This document shows positions 23,530 through 34,950 of a stretch of DNA of 64,000 nucleotides, in pieces. This DNA is from Brachynemurus nebulosus. Taxonomy: Eukaryota > Arthropoda > Insecta > Neuroptera > Myrmeleontidae. Each line of letters begins with the position of its first letter. The first letter of the stretch is position 1. The translations under genes and the position numbers were made by a program. The stretch lies in contig JAPWDM010000059.1 of assembly GCA_035578155.1 (NCBI GenBank), positions 637,501-701,500 of the forward strand, in the 5' to 3' direction. The notes under the pieces were generated by a model that was not told the DNA's origin, did not search any database, and saw only the letters and a list, made by a program, of their open reading frames with translations.

Positions 23530-26500
23530 ATGACTCAGGTAATGTTTTTCATAATTATTTATAATTCAAATTCTTATTATATTTCGCATAAAAAATTTTC
23601 AGATTCTTACAATTTGGAAAATTTTGATAATTCCCATTTTCTTATCTAGTTTGATTGATAATTATCAATCGTCTAATGCAAATATTGTCTACACAAAATT
23701 AGGAAAAATTAAAGGTGATTCATCAAAATTTAAGACACGTTTAGGAAAGCAAATATTTGCATATCGGGGAATTCGTTATGCCGAACCGCCTGTTGGGGAT
23801 TTGCGCTTTAAGGTTTGTTTGAGTTTTCCTTCTGATTTCGTAAACGTAGCGTGTGTAGCCATCCCTAAATTTTATAGAATCCAGTACCAGTAAAATCTTG
23901 GAATCCTAATATATTTGACGCAACTGAGGAAGGACCAGCCTGTCCACAACCACGACCAAAAGTCTACAATGCTTCCGAAGATTGTTTGCGATTAAATATC
24001 TATACGACAAAGGTAAATTAAGGGGAGGTTTACTCGAGAGTCCTTAAAAATAATGTATTTTTCTAGAATTTTTTTTCTCAAGAACGGAAGTAAATAGCAA
24101 TTTCAAATTTTGTGCACATATTAATTAAGTATTAAACGACACAAAAAAATTTTTTCAAGGAAAAATATAAAAAAGTGTCTATTTTATAGATACTGCAGTG
24201 TGACGATCCGAAAATCCAATGCCTTGTTGGCGGACATCCTAGTGCCGGTAATAAACCACCGAAATCCAAAAACAAAAAAGATTTTAAAATATATGAAGAG
24301 TACCGGCACCTCTACCTATAATATCAATAAATTGCTGAAAGAAAAAAAATGGCGGATGTTTGAACTTTTGATTACGATTTTTGTCTTATTTTTCGCGCTT
24401 TAAAGTAAATTTAAAAATAAAAAAAGTATTGAAAGTGTATCGAACTTAGGTAGAGGTGCCGAAGAATTGAATTATCTTTAAAATAAAAAATTAAAAAAAA
24501 AGGATCCATCGAATAGTTTTTGAATTATTGTGTCCACCAGTTCCAAAAATGTATAGTTCCGAGATATTATAAAATATATATAAAGCAACGTATTTTCAAA
24601 ATTTTATATTTAATACTCATTATTGCGTGAACTATGTTTTTTAAATTTTTTTTTTTTAAAGGAAGCTGGATTCGGTTAATGTGCAAGAATCTTGTTTTTA
24701 AATTATTTTCAGTACCTAAAATCACTTTGGGAACATATTCTACACATAATTTACTATCAATTTCGGCAAAAAAAATCGATTTTTTTTTTATCAAATCTCA
24801 AGTAGAGCTTCCCTTAAATTACTTTCAGCAAAGTCACTTTGGGAACATATTCTACACATAATTAGCTACCAATTTCTGCAAAAAAAAAAAATCGATTTTT
24901 TTTAACGACTCTCAAGTAAAGCTCCCCTTAAATATATTACCACAATTCAAAACTTTTGGGAAGCCAAAAAATATTTTTTTTTTAGAATCCAAATAATGGG
25001 CACTCTGTCTTACCGGTTATCGTATATTTTCATGCTGGCGGTTTTTATAGTGTTTCCGGCCAATCGTTAATTGAGGGTCCGCAGTACTGGTTAGACAGAG
25101 ATATTATCTTAGTTACCGTAAATTATCGACTGGCAAGTTTAGGTATGATAATTAAATAGACGTCTCGCAGAAACCTCTAGTATAATTTGCTACCATTAAT
25201 TTTGTAGGATTTTTAAGCACTGGTGATAAATATGCCCCAGGAAATTTTGGCTTAAAAGATCAAGTGTTCGCCTTAAGATTTGTTAACGAACACATTCGTG
25301 CATTTGGCGGAGATCCATCGAAAATTACAATTGTTGGATACAGTGCAGGTGGAATTAGTGTGGGTCTTCATTTAGTTTCGCCTATGTCTAAAGGTAACAT
25401 TTTCAAAATATTCCCAAAAATAATAGTTCTGTTACCAATTTTTTTTGCTTTTTAAACTAAGGTCTATTCCATCGCGCAATTGCAATGAGCGGTTCACCGA
25501 CTGCCACGTGGACATATGATCGAGATCAGAAACATTTAGCAATAAAACAAGCTCAGTTGCTGAATTGTCCAACACGAGATCAGAATTCCGAAAAAATAGT
25601 GCAATGTTTGAAAACGAAAGAGGCTGAAGAAATTTCTACAACATTTTCAGCGTTCCAAGTAATAATAACTGAGCAAATAAATGTCACGACCTTTTTACTG
25701 ATTTGTTTTCTGATAGGAACTTGGTTCAGATCCAATTATAATTTGGAAACCAGTAATTGAACCAGAATTCGGGGGCGAACGTTTCTTGACTGAGGATCCA
25801 AACAAGTTGATCAAAGAAGGGAAATATATGAAAGTCCCCTTAATGACTGGTGTCACTGAACAGGAATTTAGTTATGAAGCTTACAGTAAATTTTTGATTC
25901 AATTATATTTCAAATAAAATTCTGATTATAATTATAACTCTTATATTTGAAGGTATCAGTGAAAATGAAACAATGTTAAATTTGTGGAATACAAATTTTT
26001 CCTATACGGCACCAATTGCTTTCCTGTATGAAAGAGATACGCCTAAATCAAAAGAAATCAGTAACTCGTTGCGAAAATTTTACCTTGGCGATGCCCCAAT
26101 TAGTGATAAAAATATTGAATCTTTGGGTCAGGCTAGTGATTTTTTTCTTTTGAGTATTTTTAAGAGAACATTAAAATTCACATAGTGATTGAAAAATTAT
26201 CAAATTGGATCGGCTGGGACTCGAACCCAGATCTCTTGGTTGTTAGCCAAGTGCCTTACCAATTAGGCTATCGACCGCTTGTTCGAGTGCCACTCCAATC
26301 TGACAATCAATCCCAGCAAATCCAATTTGATAATTTTTCAAACACTATGTGAGTTTTAATTAACATAATGAATTGGTCATACATGCCAAAGTAAATCGAG
26401 TGTCCAAGTATCAGCTAAAGCTGGACATTAAGTGAACATACCAACATTGGTGTATGTATGAATACGAACAAAAGTCCGCCATACAGTAATAATGTTTCAC

Positions 26501-27131
26501 AGGCTCTTGATAACTGATTTTAATTGAAATTAAAAATACTTTTAAGAGATTATTTAATACATATTTTTAGGCCTACGCCGATGGGGTGATCGGATTTTCA
26601 GTGAATCGTTTGGTGAATTTGATTGCTCAAACAAATTTGGAGCCTGTTTATTATTATAAATTCTCCTATAAGGGACGTTATAGTCACTACACAATCCCGA
26701 ATACAAACCAAACGATTGGTAACTATTTTTTGAATGATTATCTTTTGAGTAATTCTTACAAAATATTAATTTTCAGGTCCGGTACATCATGATGATTTGA
26801 TTTATTTGTTTTTCATCGAAATCCTTTTTCCATTTTTTGGACCAAATGATCCAGAAACGGCCGTCGTTGAACAAATGACAATGTTATGGTCAAATTTCGC
26901 TAAATATGGGTATGAAAAGCCAATAAATTTTTTAAAAATTTGAGATATTTAGTTCTTTTTGATATTTTTTTTAGAAATCCAACACCTGCTAATAGAAATA
27001 ATACTATTTGGGAGCCATATAATATAAACAGTCAGAAGTATATGAATATTGGTGAAAATTTAGAGTTGCGGTCGAACATGTTTAGTGACAGATACGCATT
27101 ATGGGATAAACTTATTCCGTTACCGAAATGA
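23530..27131 (+). CDS. Secreted type-B carboxylesterase, paralogue 1
   Basis: Eleven exons: 23530-23538, 23603-23812, 23878-24012, 24986-25142, 25208-25393, 25462-25658, 25717-25885, 25953-26131, 26571-26718, 26777-26909, 26975-27131; 559 aa. An alpha/beta-hydrolase that would hydrolyse ester bonds. The hydrophobic N-terminus (residues 4-21) looks like a signal peptide, suggesting secretion. Motifs: oxyanion loop [13 protein letters not shown] (type-B signature 2), nucleophile GYSAGG (Ser216), acid in TGVTEQEF (Glu348), His467 in GPVHHDDL; the triad looks intact. Tyr before the nucleophile (usual GESAG has Glu) fits the insect clade annotated as venom carboxylesterase-6-like; physiological substrate unknown. 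The three-codon first exon MTQ is chosen because it splices in phase and paralogue 2 has the same arrangement. Exon 8 ends at a GC donor (CAG/GCTAGT). Introns 3 and 8 are enlarged by a TTAA element and a tRNA-core repeat. AATAAA follows the stop at about 27183. Confidence 0.93.
24018..24931 (+). mobile_element. TTAA-flanked element (GGGGAGG terminus) in esterase-1 intron 3
   Basis: TTAA at 24018-24021 and 24928-24931 brackets ends GGGGAGGTTTACTCGAGAGTC and GACTCTCAAGTAAAGCTCCCC, which form an inverted repeat. A second copy in the same orientation is at 55735-56653. The right terminus is preceded by a tandem copy of itself: the block from CTTTGGGAACATATTC to CTTCCCTTAA occurs twice. The interior has an inverted GGTAGAGGTGCC/GGCACCTCTACC pair. 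No coding frame. The orthologous intron of paralogue 2 is only 59 nt and lacks the element. Confidence 0.85.
26169..26358 (-). repeat. tRNA-core repeat with inverted tails (SINE-like), in esterase-1 intron 8
   Basis: On the minus strand, 26277-26207 reads as a tRNA-like core: D-arm GCCTAATTGGTAAGGC, anticodon arm CTTGG-CTAACAA-CCAAG (anticodon AAC, valine-like) and T-arm CTGGGTTCGAGTCCCAG. The acceptor stem is imperfect and no ordinary tRNA 3' context follows. The tail AATTATCAAATTGGA with CACATAGTG appears on the left (26169-26208) and again inverted on the right (26321-26358), so the element folds back on itself. It is a tRNA-derived repeat rather than a functional tRNA gene. Confidence 0.75.
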
Positions 27132-27139
27132 AAAGGCCT

Positions 27140-27288
27140 GATTTTTTTTATTGTTAATTCAATTTGAATCTGTTTTTGTATGAAATAAACAGAATTAATA
27201 AAAATTTAATAAATAAAGGAATTAACTATTTAATGTCAATTGTTCACAGATTTAATTGCTTCATTAAAATTCAAATTGCTATTATATT
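27140..27288. other. Esterase-1 3' flank
   Basis: Short AT-rich 3' untranslated and intergenic stretch with AATAAA signals before the Tc1-type insertion. Confidence 0.6.
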
Positions 27289-27290
27289 AC

Positions 27291-28383
27291 AGCCTTGGCC
27301 AAAAGTATTGAGCACCTCCATAAAACACGTGTAACTCATAAATTAATTAAAAAATGACTTATCTGTTTAATAATAGAATGAAAGGCAATACTAAACGTTA
27401 ATTTTAAACAATAGGTAAAGGATTTTAAGGTACCATAAAACACCTGGTCCACAAAACGTGAAATATGAAGTTTTTTGAAAAATAATGTAATTTATTTGTT
27501 AGTCTTTTATTAACTTTCGGGATAACAAGAAGCTGCTGAGTGTTGTTTATTTGTCTAGTAGAGACAGTTTGTAATACGAAATGCCGAAACAATGAGAACT
27601 TAACAGTGTTTCGCCGGACCATACCACATTGGACCAATTTCTTCAGAAGAATGCTGGTATCTTAGAGCCCATTCTAAACGATATTTCTTGTTGTTGTCGG
27701 AGAGCCAAGGTTTCTTCCTGGCTTTGCGACTCTTTAAGCCTGCTTCTGTGAGTCTTCTTTTTACAGTTCGAGAACTAATTAGTTTCTCAATGTTCTCCGA
27801 TAAAGGTACAGTGAGTTCAGAAGAAGTTTTTTTGCGGTCCTTAAGTGAGTCACGGATCTTACCCTAACCTTACGCCTAACTTGGCGATCAGTAGTAATGC
27901 GTTTTCTGCCCGTTTTCAATTTGTTTGTGTGAGAGCCAGTCTCCGCGAACCTTTTAATAGTAGATTGCACTGCACATCGTCAAACTTTTACTAATTTAGC
28001 AACCTCTGTTTGAGTCTTCCATTTTTCATATAACATCTGGATTTTTATCCGTGTTTCTGTGTTAAGTTCTCATTGTTTCGGCATTTCGTATTACAAACTG
28101 TCTCTACTAGACAAATAAACAACACTCAGCAGCTTCTTGTTATCCCGAAAGTTAGTAAAAGACTAACAAATAATTAAATAAATTACATTATTTTTCAAAA
28201 AACTTCATATTTCACGTTTTGTGGACCAGGTGTTTTATGGTACCTTAAAATCCTTTACCTATTGTTTAAAATTAACTTTTAGTATTGCCTTTCCTTCTAT
28301 TATTAAACAGATAAGTCATTTTTAAATTAATTTATGAGTTACACGTGTTTTATGGGGGTGACTAATACTTTTGGCCAAGGCTG
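27291..28383 (-). mobile_element. Fold-back Tc1-type element with a truncated transposase
   Basis: Ends CAGCCTTGGCCAAAAGTATT and its inverse are flanked by TA (27289-27290, 28384-28385), as in Tc1/mariner elements. The inverted ends are very long, about 305 bp (27291-27608 and about 28074-28383), nearly identical, and include the start of the transposase frame (ATGCCGAAACAATGAG) on both sides. On the minus strand, between about 28085 and 27600, lies a degraded N-terminal transposase part: helix-turn-helix-like words such as STIKRFAETGSHTN and GRKRITTDRQVRR, then ARKKPWLSD. There are in-frame stops, one of them in codon 5. The catalytic DDE half is absent; the frame runs directly into the other inverted end. 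Confidence 0.85.
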
Positions 28384-28418
28384 TAATATTGTTTTTTTTC
28401 AAATTAGCTAATTATTTA

Positions 28419-28955
28419 TTAAGGTAGTTGGTCGATAAAACGATTTTTTCAAAGGATTTTAACGAAACTTCTCCAGATATTTATTTAATCCAATATCACC
28501 AATACGAGCCCTTACAAAAAAAAAAAAAAAAAAATTGACTACTTATCCTAATTTTGAGATAAACGATTTCAAAGTTTTGTAATTTTAACACGGGCTCTTA
28601 TGGGAAAACTATTTTTTTTTGAATAAAATGAAAACGTGTCAAAGGAATTTGATAAAAATTTAGTATGTTATAAAATACCAAGTTACAAACCATATTTAAT
28701 AAAAAATAAAAATGATTCGCCACGCCGTTTTTGAAATATAATTTAAAAATATCATTTTACAATGTTTTTGCAACACTTTTTCAACAATTCTTTTAAATTA
28801 CTACAACATAAGCGCACGGAAATTAAAAAAAAAAACAAGTGGTATACAAATATAATAACTGAAGAATATTAATAGATTATTTAATTTTTGATAAAAGAAA
28901 ATTTTTTTGCTGAGATATACTTTTGTACCTGACTATCTCAGAGTAACTACGTTAA
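28419..28955 (+). mobile_element. TTAA-flanked element, family R, uninterrupted copy
   Basis: Left end TTAAGGTAGTTGGTCG and right end ACTCAGAG-type sequence closing GTAACTACGTTAA form a diverged terminal inverted repeat. The interior follows the pieces of 2852-6011 (for example TTTAACACGGGCTCTTATGGG and AACGTGTCAAAGGAATTTGA). 537 bp, non-coding. Confidence 0.75.
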
Positions 28956-29782
28956 GAATTCTTTAGTAAAATAATTTCTTATACTTACTGTTAGATTTAC
29001 TTTTAAGTTGTATGTTAATACCGATTTGTGTGTAGGTAGCACATACATTATATTGTATTAATTATTGAAAAATAAAATAATAAAAATTTTTAACAAGGAG
29101 TGACAAAAAATCTTATTTAAAAGTAATATCTAACATATTTAAGTAAATTTGAGTAAATAAAATATTATGCTAAACGAGCTAGAAATTGATAAACTTGATA
29201 AACGTGAAATCCATTAGTAATAAAATTCAGTAAATTGTATTTTTTATAAATCAGGGAAAAACTCAAATATTGTCTGAAAAACCGGAGAAAATTAGAGAAA
29301 TCTTGAGAAAAGGTGACCATTCTCTTTGATAGTGCAATTAATTATCAATACATATTTTTGGCTGACCTCTGTTATCCTTAAAGAAGAAAAAACTACCTAT
29401 CTTTTAGTGAACTTTAACATTATTATAATATATTATCGTATTTTAAATTAAATACAGACAATTTTTTTCGTTTTAATGTTAAAAGTTCGTTAATATTAGT
29501 TACATACGGTCTTTATCAATAGATTTTAAATTAGTAAACACAATAATAAGGAAATTTTATTTACAGTACAGGGAAAACCCTGCCATTTTGTAATAACAAT
29601 GTAAATTTGTGTCATTACCACGCAGATGAATTGCTGTTTCGGTAAATTAAATGTACATAAATATAAGGAAAATACAGTACTTACCTAAAAGATGGGACTA
29701 TTCTTTATAATCATTTTAAATAATTAACACTAGAAAGATTTACTTTGTGAAAATCCATATTATAAATAAATATGAAAATAAT

Positions 29783-30010
29783 TTGCGTTGTTAATTTTTC
29801 ACTATATATTTAATTGTTTAAATTACGAATCGATTTTCGAGCGATTATCTCATTATCAGGTATCAAAATAAGATTGAGGGTTATCTTTTGGATTAGATAT
29901 TTAAAGAGTTGTAATCCAAAAGATAACCCTCAATCTTGTTTTGATACCTGATGATGAGCTAATCGCTCGTAATTTAAACAATTAAATATAGCGAAAAATT
30001 GACAACGCAA
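29783..30010. mobile_element. Palindromic MITE
   Basis: Arms of about 100-110 bp: left 29783-29896, right 29910-30010, with outer ends TTGCGTTGTTAATTTTTC and GAAAAATTGACAACGCAA, and a centre around GATATTTAAAGAGTTG. The left arm has a 10-15 bp insertion (ATCGATTTTCG) relative to the right. No coding frame. Target duplication not clear. Confidence 0.8.
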
Positions 30011-31290
30011 TCATTTATAATCATTTTGTATGATAACAGAAATGTTAAGAATCGAACTACGGACTTTACGATCCTCAACTTGTATATTTTATATAATTAT
30101 TAGGTCTTTAAAAGTGTGTGAGCTAAAACACCGCAGAGCTAAGCGTTCGAGGGAAGAAGGGGGGGGGCGATCGAATACGCCAAAATGCACTAATATTTAT
30201 TTTTGACACCATAATCTTCTCATGTATGCACTTCCCACAAAATTACTGCAATACAAAAATGTATCCGTAAGTATAAGCTCGTGGTTCCGTGTAGACTATA
30301 CCAGAAATGTTTCGTAACTATCGACAACAGTCATTGGCATTTTTAATCGGTCATTTCAGATAACTAGGTAAATCACAGGTTATAGACCCATAATATATTT
30401 TTATTCTACTCCTGCTGAGGAACATACTCTTTACATATCCGTTAATTGTTGAGACAGTTAGGCATTATTCAAAGGTGTGGAGGAACGATCATTACTCAAT
30501 ACCTTTCGACCAATGAAATCACCGTGTTAACCATTATATATATCATTCAATTTTTAATTCCATATATGTTGCGTAGTAACGTGTAAATAAACAAAACAAT
30601 TAATATTATTTTGATTATTTCCATAGATACATATATACGACCATTTAATGATTTATATTTTTTTGATTTAAAATTTATATTCAATTTTATTTAAATCAAA
30701 AAGGGAGAAAGTCGTAGAAAAAGTATAGTATTCTACTCGCTTGCAATGACTGTTACTCACTCAGATCTATTACGACACTCGCCTTGTAAACTCGGCTCGT
30801 GTCGCAGTTTTATCTTCGTAAGTAATAGCTATCATTATCAGCTCATTGATTAATACACTATTTTTAAATTTAAAATAAAAGTAAAGTAGGTAATGTTGAC
30901 GTAAATTTGAATTATTATCTGAGGTTTTCCAAATACCTTATTTTGAATTCAGTTCTAGCTACGACCCTGAATACACTACCGTGCGCACTTTTTTTGGTTT
31001 TTTTGGTTTTTGTAAGACAGTTGTAAAAACAGTGATTCGATAATTTTTGACTATATGTGTAAAACACTTTATTGTTAAGATTATTTAAAGGAAAATAAAA
31101 TACTAAGAAAAAATTAAAATCGTTTGATATAAATAAAAAAATAGAAATAGATCACTGATATTAGTTGAACAGAATTAACAGTATATACAGGTGTAAGTTC
31201 TTTGAAATCTTAATTCCATTGTTAAAAGAACACAAATGAATGTTTATCGTCTTTATACTATTATAATAAATTTTGTAACTCTACGACAAC
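30011..31290. other. Intergenic region before esterase 2
   Basis: Contains a third type of hairpin repeat at about 30715-30830 that starts CGTAGAAAAAGTATAGT (also seen at 5590-5610 and 15585-15605) and has ACACTCGCC/GGCTCGTGT arms. The remainder is AT-rich and unrecognised. The esterase-2 promoter must lie in the last few hundred bases. Confidence 0.5.
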
Positions 31291-31291
31291 A

Positions 31292-33851
31292 ATGGGCAAG
31301 GTAAATTAAAAAATTTTTTAAAAGTGTTCAGTGTCAATAAAAATATTAATAACTTTTAGATCCCTGTAAACTGGAAAACATTAATTATTGCAATATCAGT
31401 ATTTAATTTTGTTGAAAATCATCATCATCATCATGAACCAAATGTTGTCCAAACTAAACTGGGAAAGATTCGTGGCGAATCTGAAGAATTTAAAACTCGT
31501 CTAGGCAAAACTATTTATTCATTTCGTGGAATTCATTATGGTGAGCCACCAGTTGGGGATCTACGCTTTAAGGTAATCAATATCCGCCATATTTTTAATT
31601 AAGGATTAAATTATATAGAGTTTTGAACATTCGTAGAATCCTGTGCCTATAAGACCATGGGGTTCGAAAACTATTGATGCTTCAAAAGAAGGACCAGCCT
31701 GTCCACAGCCGATTCGTGTAGATTTCATGAAAGTTTCAGAAGATTGTTTGTGTTTGAATATATACACAACACAAGTAAGTTTGAATATTTTCCTCAAAAT
31801 TGTTTGGATTTACAATTTTTTTTTTTTTTGTAGAACCCAAATCATCAGCATAAAGCTTTACCGGTGATTGTTTACTTTCATCCAGGTGGTTTCTATGGCG
31901 TATCTGGGCAATCATTTTTCGAGGGTCCACAGTATTGGCTTGATGAAGATATCATTCTAGTCACTGTAAACTATCGGTTAGCAAGTTTAGGTTAGTAAAT
32001 TAGTAATTAAAAAAATTATTCCAAAAGTTGTTTGGTTAATTTTACAATTTCGTAGGATTTTTAAGTACGGGAGACAGACACGCCCCGGGAAATTTCGGTT
32101 TGAAAGATCAAGTCATTGCAATGAGATTCGTTAAAGATCATATCCGGGCATTTGGGGGAGATCCAACACAAATCACACTCGTTGGATATAGTGCCGGAGC
32201 AATGAGTGTTGGTCTTCATTTAGTTTCGCCAATGTCTAAAGGTAAATTTTTTTTATTACATCTCGAAAAACTTAAACCAAAAAATTTCTTCCCTCATTAA
32301 GGTCTATTCCACCGTATAATTGCAATGAGTGCCTCACCGACGAGTACTTGGAATTATGGACGCGATCAAAAAGATATCGCTATAAAACAAGCTCAACTAG
32401 TGGGTTGTCCAACACAAGATACAAGTTCGCAGAAGATTGTAGAATGTTTAAGAACTAAAGATCCTGAAGATATTTCTACAACATTCTTCTCGTTCCAAGT
32501 ATGGGACAAAATTTTATTTTAAAGATGACAATTAATATCAAAATATTTTTACTTTTTGTAGGAAGTTGGTCAAGATCCGACATTAATTTGGAGGCCAGTT
32601 CTTGAACCAGAATTTGGAGGTGAACGTTACCTGATTGAAGATCCTGTTAAATTATATAAAGAGGGAAGATACATGAAGGTTCCAATGATTACTGGTGTTA
32701 CGGAATTGGAATTTGGTTACCTATCTTATAGTAAGTAATCAAGCGCGGATATAGGGGGGGGGTGATTGTAATGGTCATGGTAAATCGTACGATGTAAGTC
32801 ATTTGAAGAAGCGAAACATTTTTTTCATATTTACTGAAATTAATTGATAGAGGGGGCAGTTGTAGGTACATTTTTAAAAAATTTCATCTGTCGAAAGGCA
32901 ACTATGAAGCAATTGACAGAGTGTCTCCCTCATTATTTGAAAGCTTGGTGTGCTTCTGGAAGTAATGTTCATATCTTTAATGAGAGTTTTATTAATCTTT
33001 TAATTTTATATTTTTAAGCTTATCTCAGAAATGAGACAGTGGGAGATTTATGGCGTACAAACTTTTCCTATACGGCACCAATTGCTTTCCATTATGAACG
33101 TGGAACGCCGCGATCAAATCAAATTAGTCAGGCGTTGAGAGAATTTTACTTGGGAAATGACAATATTTCCGATAAAACGGTTGAACGATTTGGTCAGGTT
33201 AGTATTATGTTTAATATACAAACTCATTTTGTGTAGTTTACGTTTTAAAAGTAAATTATTCATTTTTAGCTTTTCTCTGATGGTATCATTGGATTTCCAG
33301 TGAATCGTTTTGCAAATTTGATCTCCCAAACAAATTCGGAACCGGTTTATTATTATAAATTCTCCTATAAAGGTCGCTACAGCTTTTTCAGAGAGCCAGT
33401 TACAAATAACACTATTGGTAAATGATTATTTGACTTTTGACAAAATTTTATTACATTTTCACCAAAAAAAATTTCTTTTTAGGGCCCGTACATCATGATG
33501 ATTTAATGTATTTGTTCTTTAATAAGATATCATTCCCTTATTTCGAACCAAATGATCCAGAAATACCAATGGTTGAAAAAATGACAAAAATATGGACGAA
33601 TTTTGCTAAATTTGGGTAAAGAAATTAAATTTTTGAATTAGTGAAGATATTTTTATAATAATTATATGTTTTTTATTAACTAAATTTCTTTCAGCGATCC
33701 AACTCCTCATAAATCGCGTGAAATCCCGGAGTGGGAGCCATACGACGTTAAGAGAAAAAGATATATGAATATTGATGAAAATATGGAAATGAAGTTAAAC
33801 TTATTTGCAGACAGATATGCTTTATGGGATAAACTCTTCCCATTGCCATAA
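31292..33851 (+). CDS. Secreted type-B carboxylesterase, paralogue 2
   Basis: Eleven exons: 31292-31300, 31360-31572, 31637-31774, 31834-31990, 32056-32241, 32302-32498, 32562-32730, 33019-33197, 33270-33417, 33483-33615, 33695-33851; 561 aa. Exons 4-11 match paralogue 1 in length exactly (157, 186, 197, 169, 179, 148, 133, 157 nt), and all phases agree, so the pair is a tandem duplication. A signal-peptide-like hydrophobic segment (residues 10-22) precedes a run of five histidines encoded by a CAT microsatellite. Motifs: HPGGF oxyanion loop, [14 protein letters not shown] (Ser218), TGVTELEF (Glu350), GPVHHDDL (His469): intact triad. Same insect venom-carboxylesterase-6-like assignment by inference; substrate unknown. 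Here exon 8 has a normal GT donor (CAG/GTTAGT), unlike paralogue 1. An in-frame start further upstream (ATG 31236) was rejected because it splices out of phase into a stop. AATAAA lies about 50 nt after the stop. Confidence 0.94.
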
Positions 33852-33899
33852 TATTAAACTGGACAACAATATATCTAATGTATTTTTAGATTATCTACA

Positions 33900-34950
33900 A
33901 TAAAATTTGATACTGAAAAATATTTAAGTTCAAGTTTTTTACTCTCTTCAATAAGGGCAAAATATTTTATAATTAATCGGTTCATTCTGTATTACGTCAA
34001 AATAATTCTATGTAAAGTGTATTAGTTGTCAAAACAATGTTTCAGTTGGTCATTTCCTTCAAGGGGGCACTTCCTCCTGTTCCTTTAAGAGGTCACTTCC
34101 TTCAGTTCCTTAAAGGAAGAATATTTAATTATGTTCATTTGGTGGTTCATGATGGTTTGAAAACCGAAAGTCGGCTCGGCTTGTTTCTTGTGCTCGGTGC
34201 TTATAGCAAAATAATTTTAACGATATCAAAGTAATAACTGAATTAGTTATTTTAATTATCACTAATTGTAAAGCCAAGTTTGCTTATTTTTTGTTATGAT
34301 TATCAGAATTGTGATAACAAATGAATATTGAAATCTATAACCATGTTTCACAAAATGGTGAATTTCGGGAAGCGAGAGCCTACGTGGCTCTCATCTGAAA
34401 AAAATTAAATACAAGGCTTTTTTGCAAAGATGTTATAGTATCGTTGCAGAAGCGGTGGAAACTAGACACACGCAGAATGTTCTGTCTACGGTAGCGTAGC
34501 TGATTATATTTGTGTTCTTTGCCCTGATCTTTATAATATAAACCCATAGAATCCTTAGAATAATTCAAATACTATTTTATTTGATGTATTTAAAAGCTTT
34601 TATTTAACTTGATATGTTAGTATGTTGGTTTAGATCAAATCTTGGAATCAAAATTTAGACAGGTTCTAATTGAGCTAGAGGTTTCAAATTTTACATACGT
34701 GTCTAACCTTGATGACAATGCAGTATTGTATAATTTTTTATCCTACATTGCCCCCCAAAAAAATTGTTGATGTTTAGTCCTGTGCAACTTTTTGACATTT
34801 AGAATTGTCAAATATTGTCCATTGATTTTACATTACAATTTTTTGTTTCCATAGTTATGCTTGATTAGTAAATTAACCGATTAAAATATAAGTAAAAAAT
34901 TACTTCTTTAATTATTTTTTCAAATTAATTGTAATCAGACTAAAAAGTAG
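33900..34950. other. Intergenic between convergent genes
   Basis: Begins with the esterase-2 polyadenylation region. A small perfect hairpin GAGAGCC-TACGT-GGCTCTC lies at about 34374-34392. No gene is supported. Confidence 0.45.

Noticed and set aside
31417..31435. A run of five histidines in esterase 2 as a metal-binding motif
   Set aside because: It is encoded by a pure CAT trinucleotide run just after the predicted signal peptide, so a microsatellite origin is the simpler explanation.
34374..34392. A small perfect hairpin as a histone-type 3' end or ncRNA
   Set aside because: The stem is 7 bp with a 5-nt loop and lacks the histone stem-loop consensus and downstream element; there is no gene next to it.
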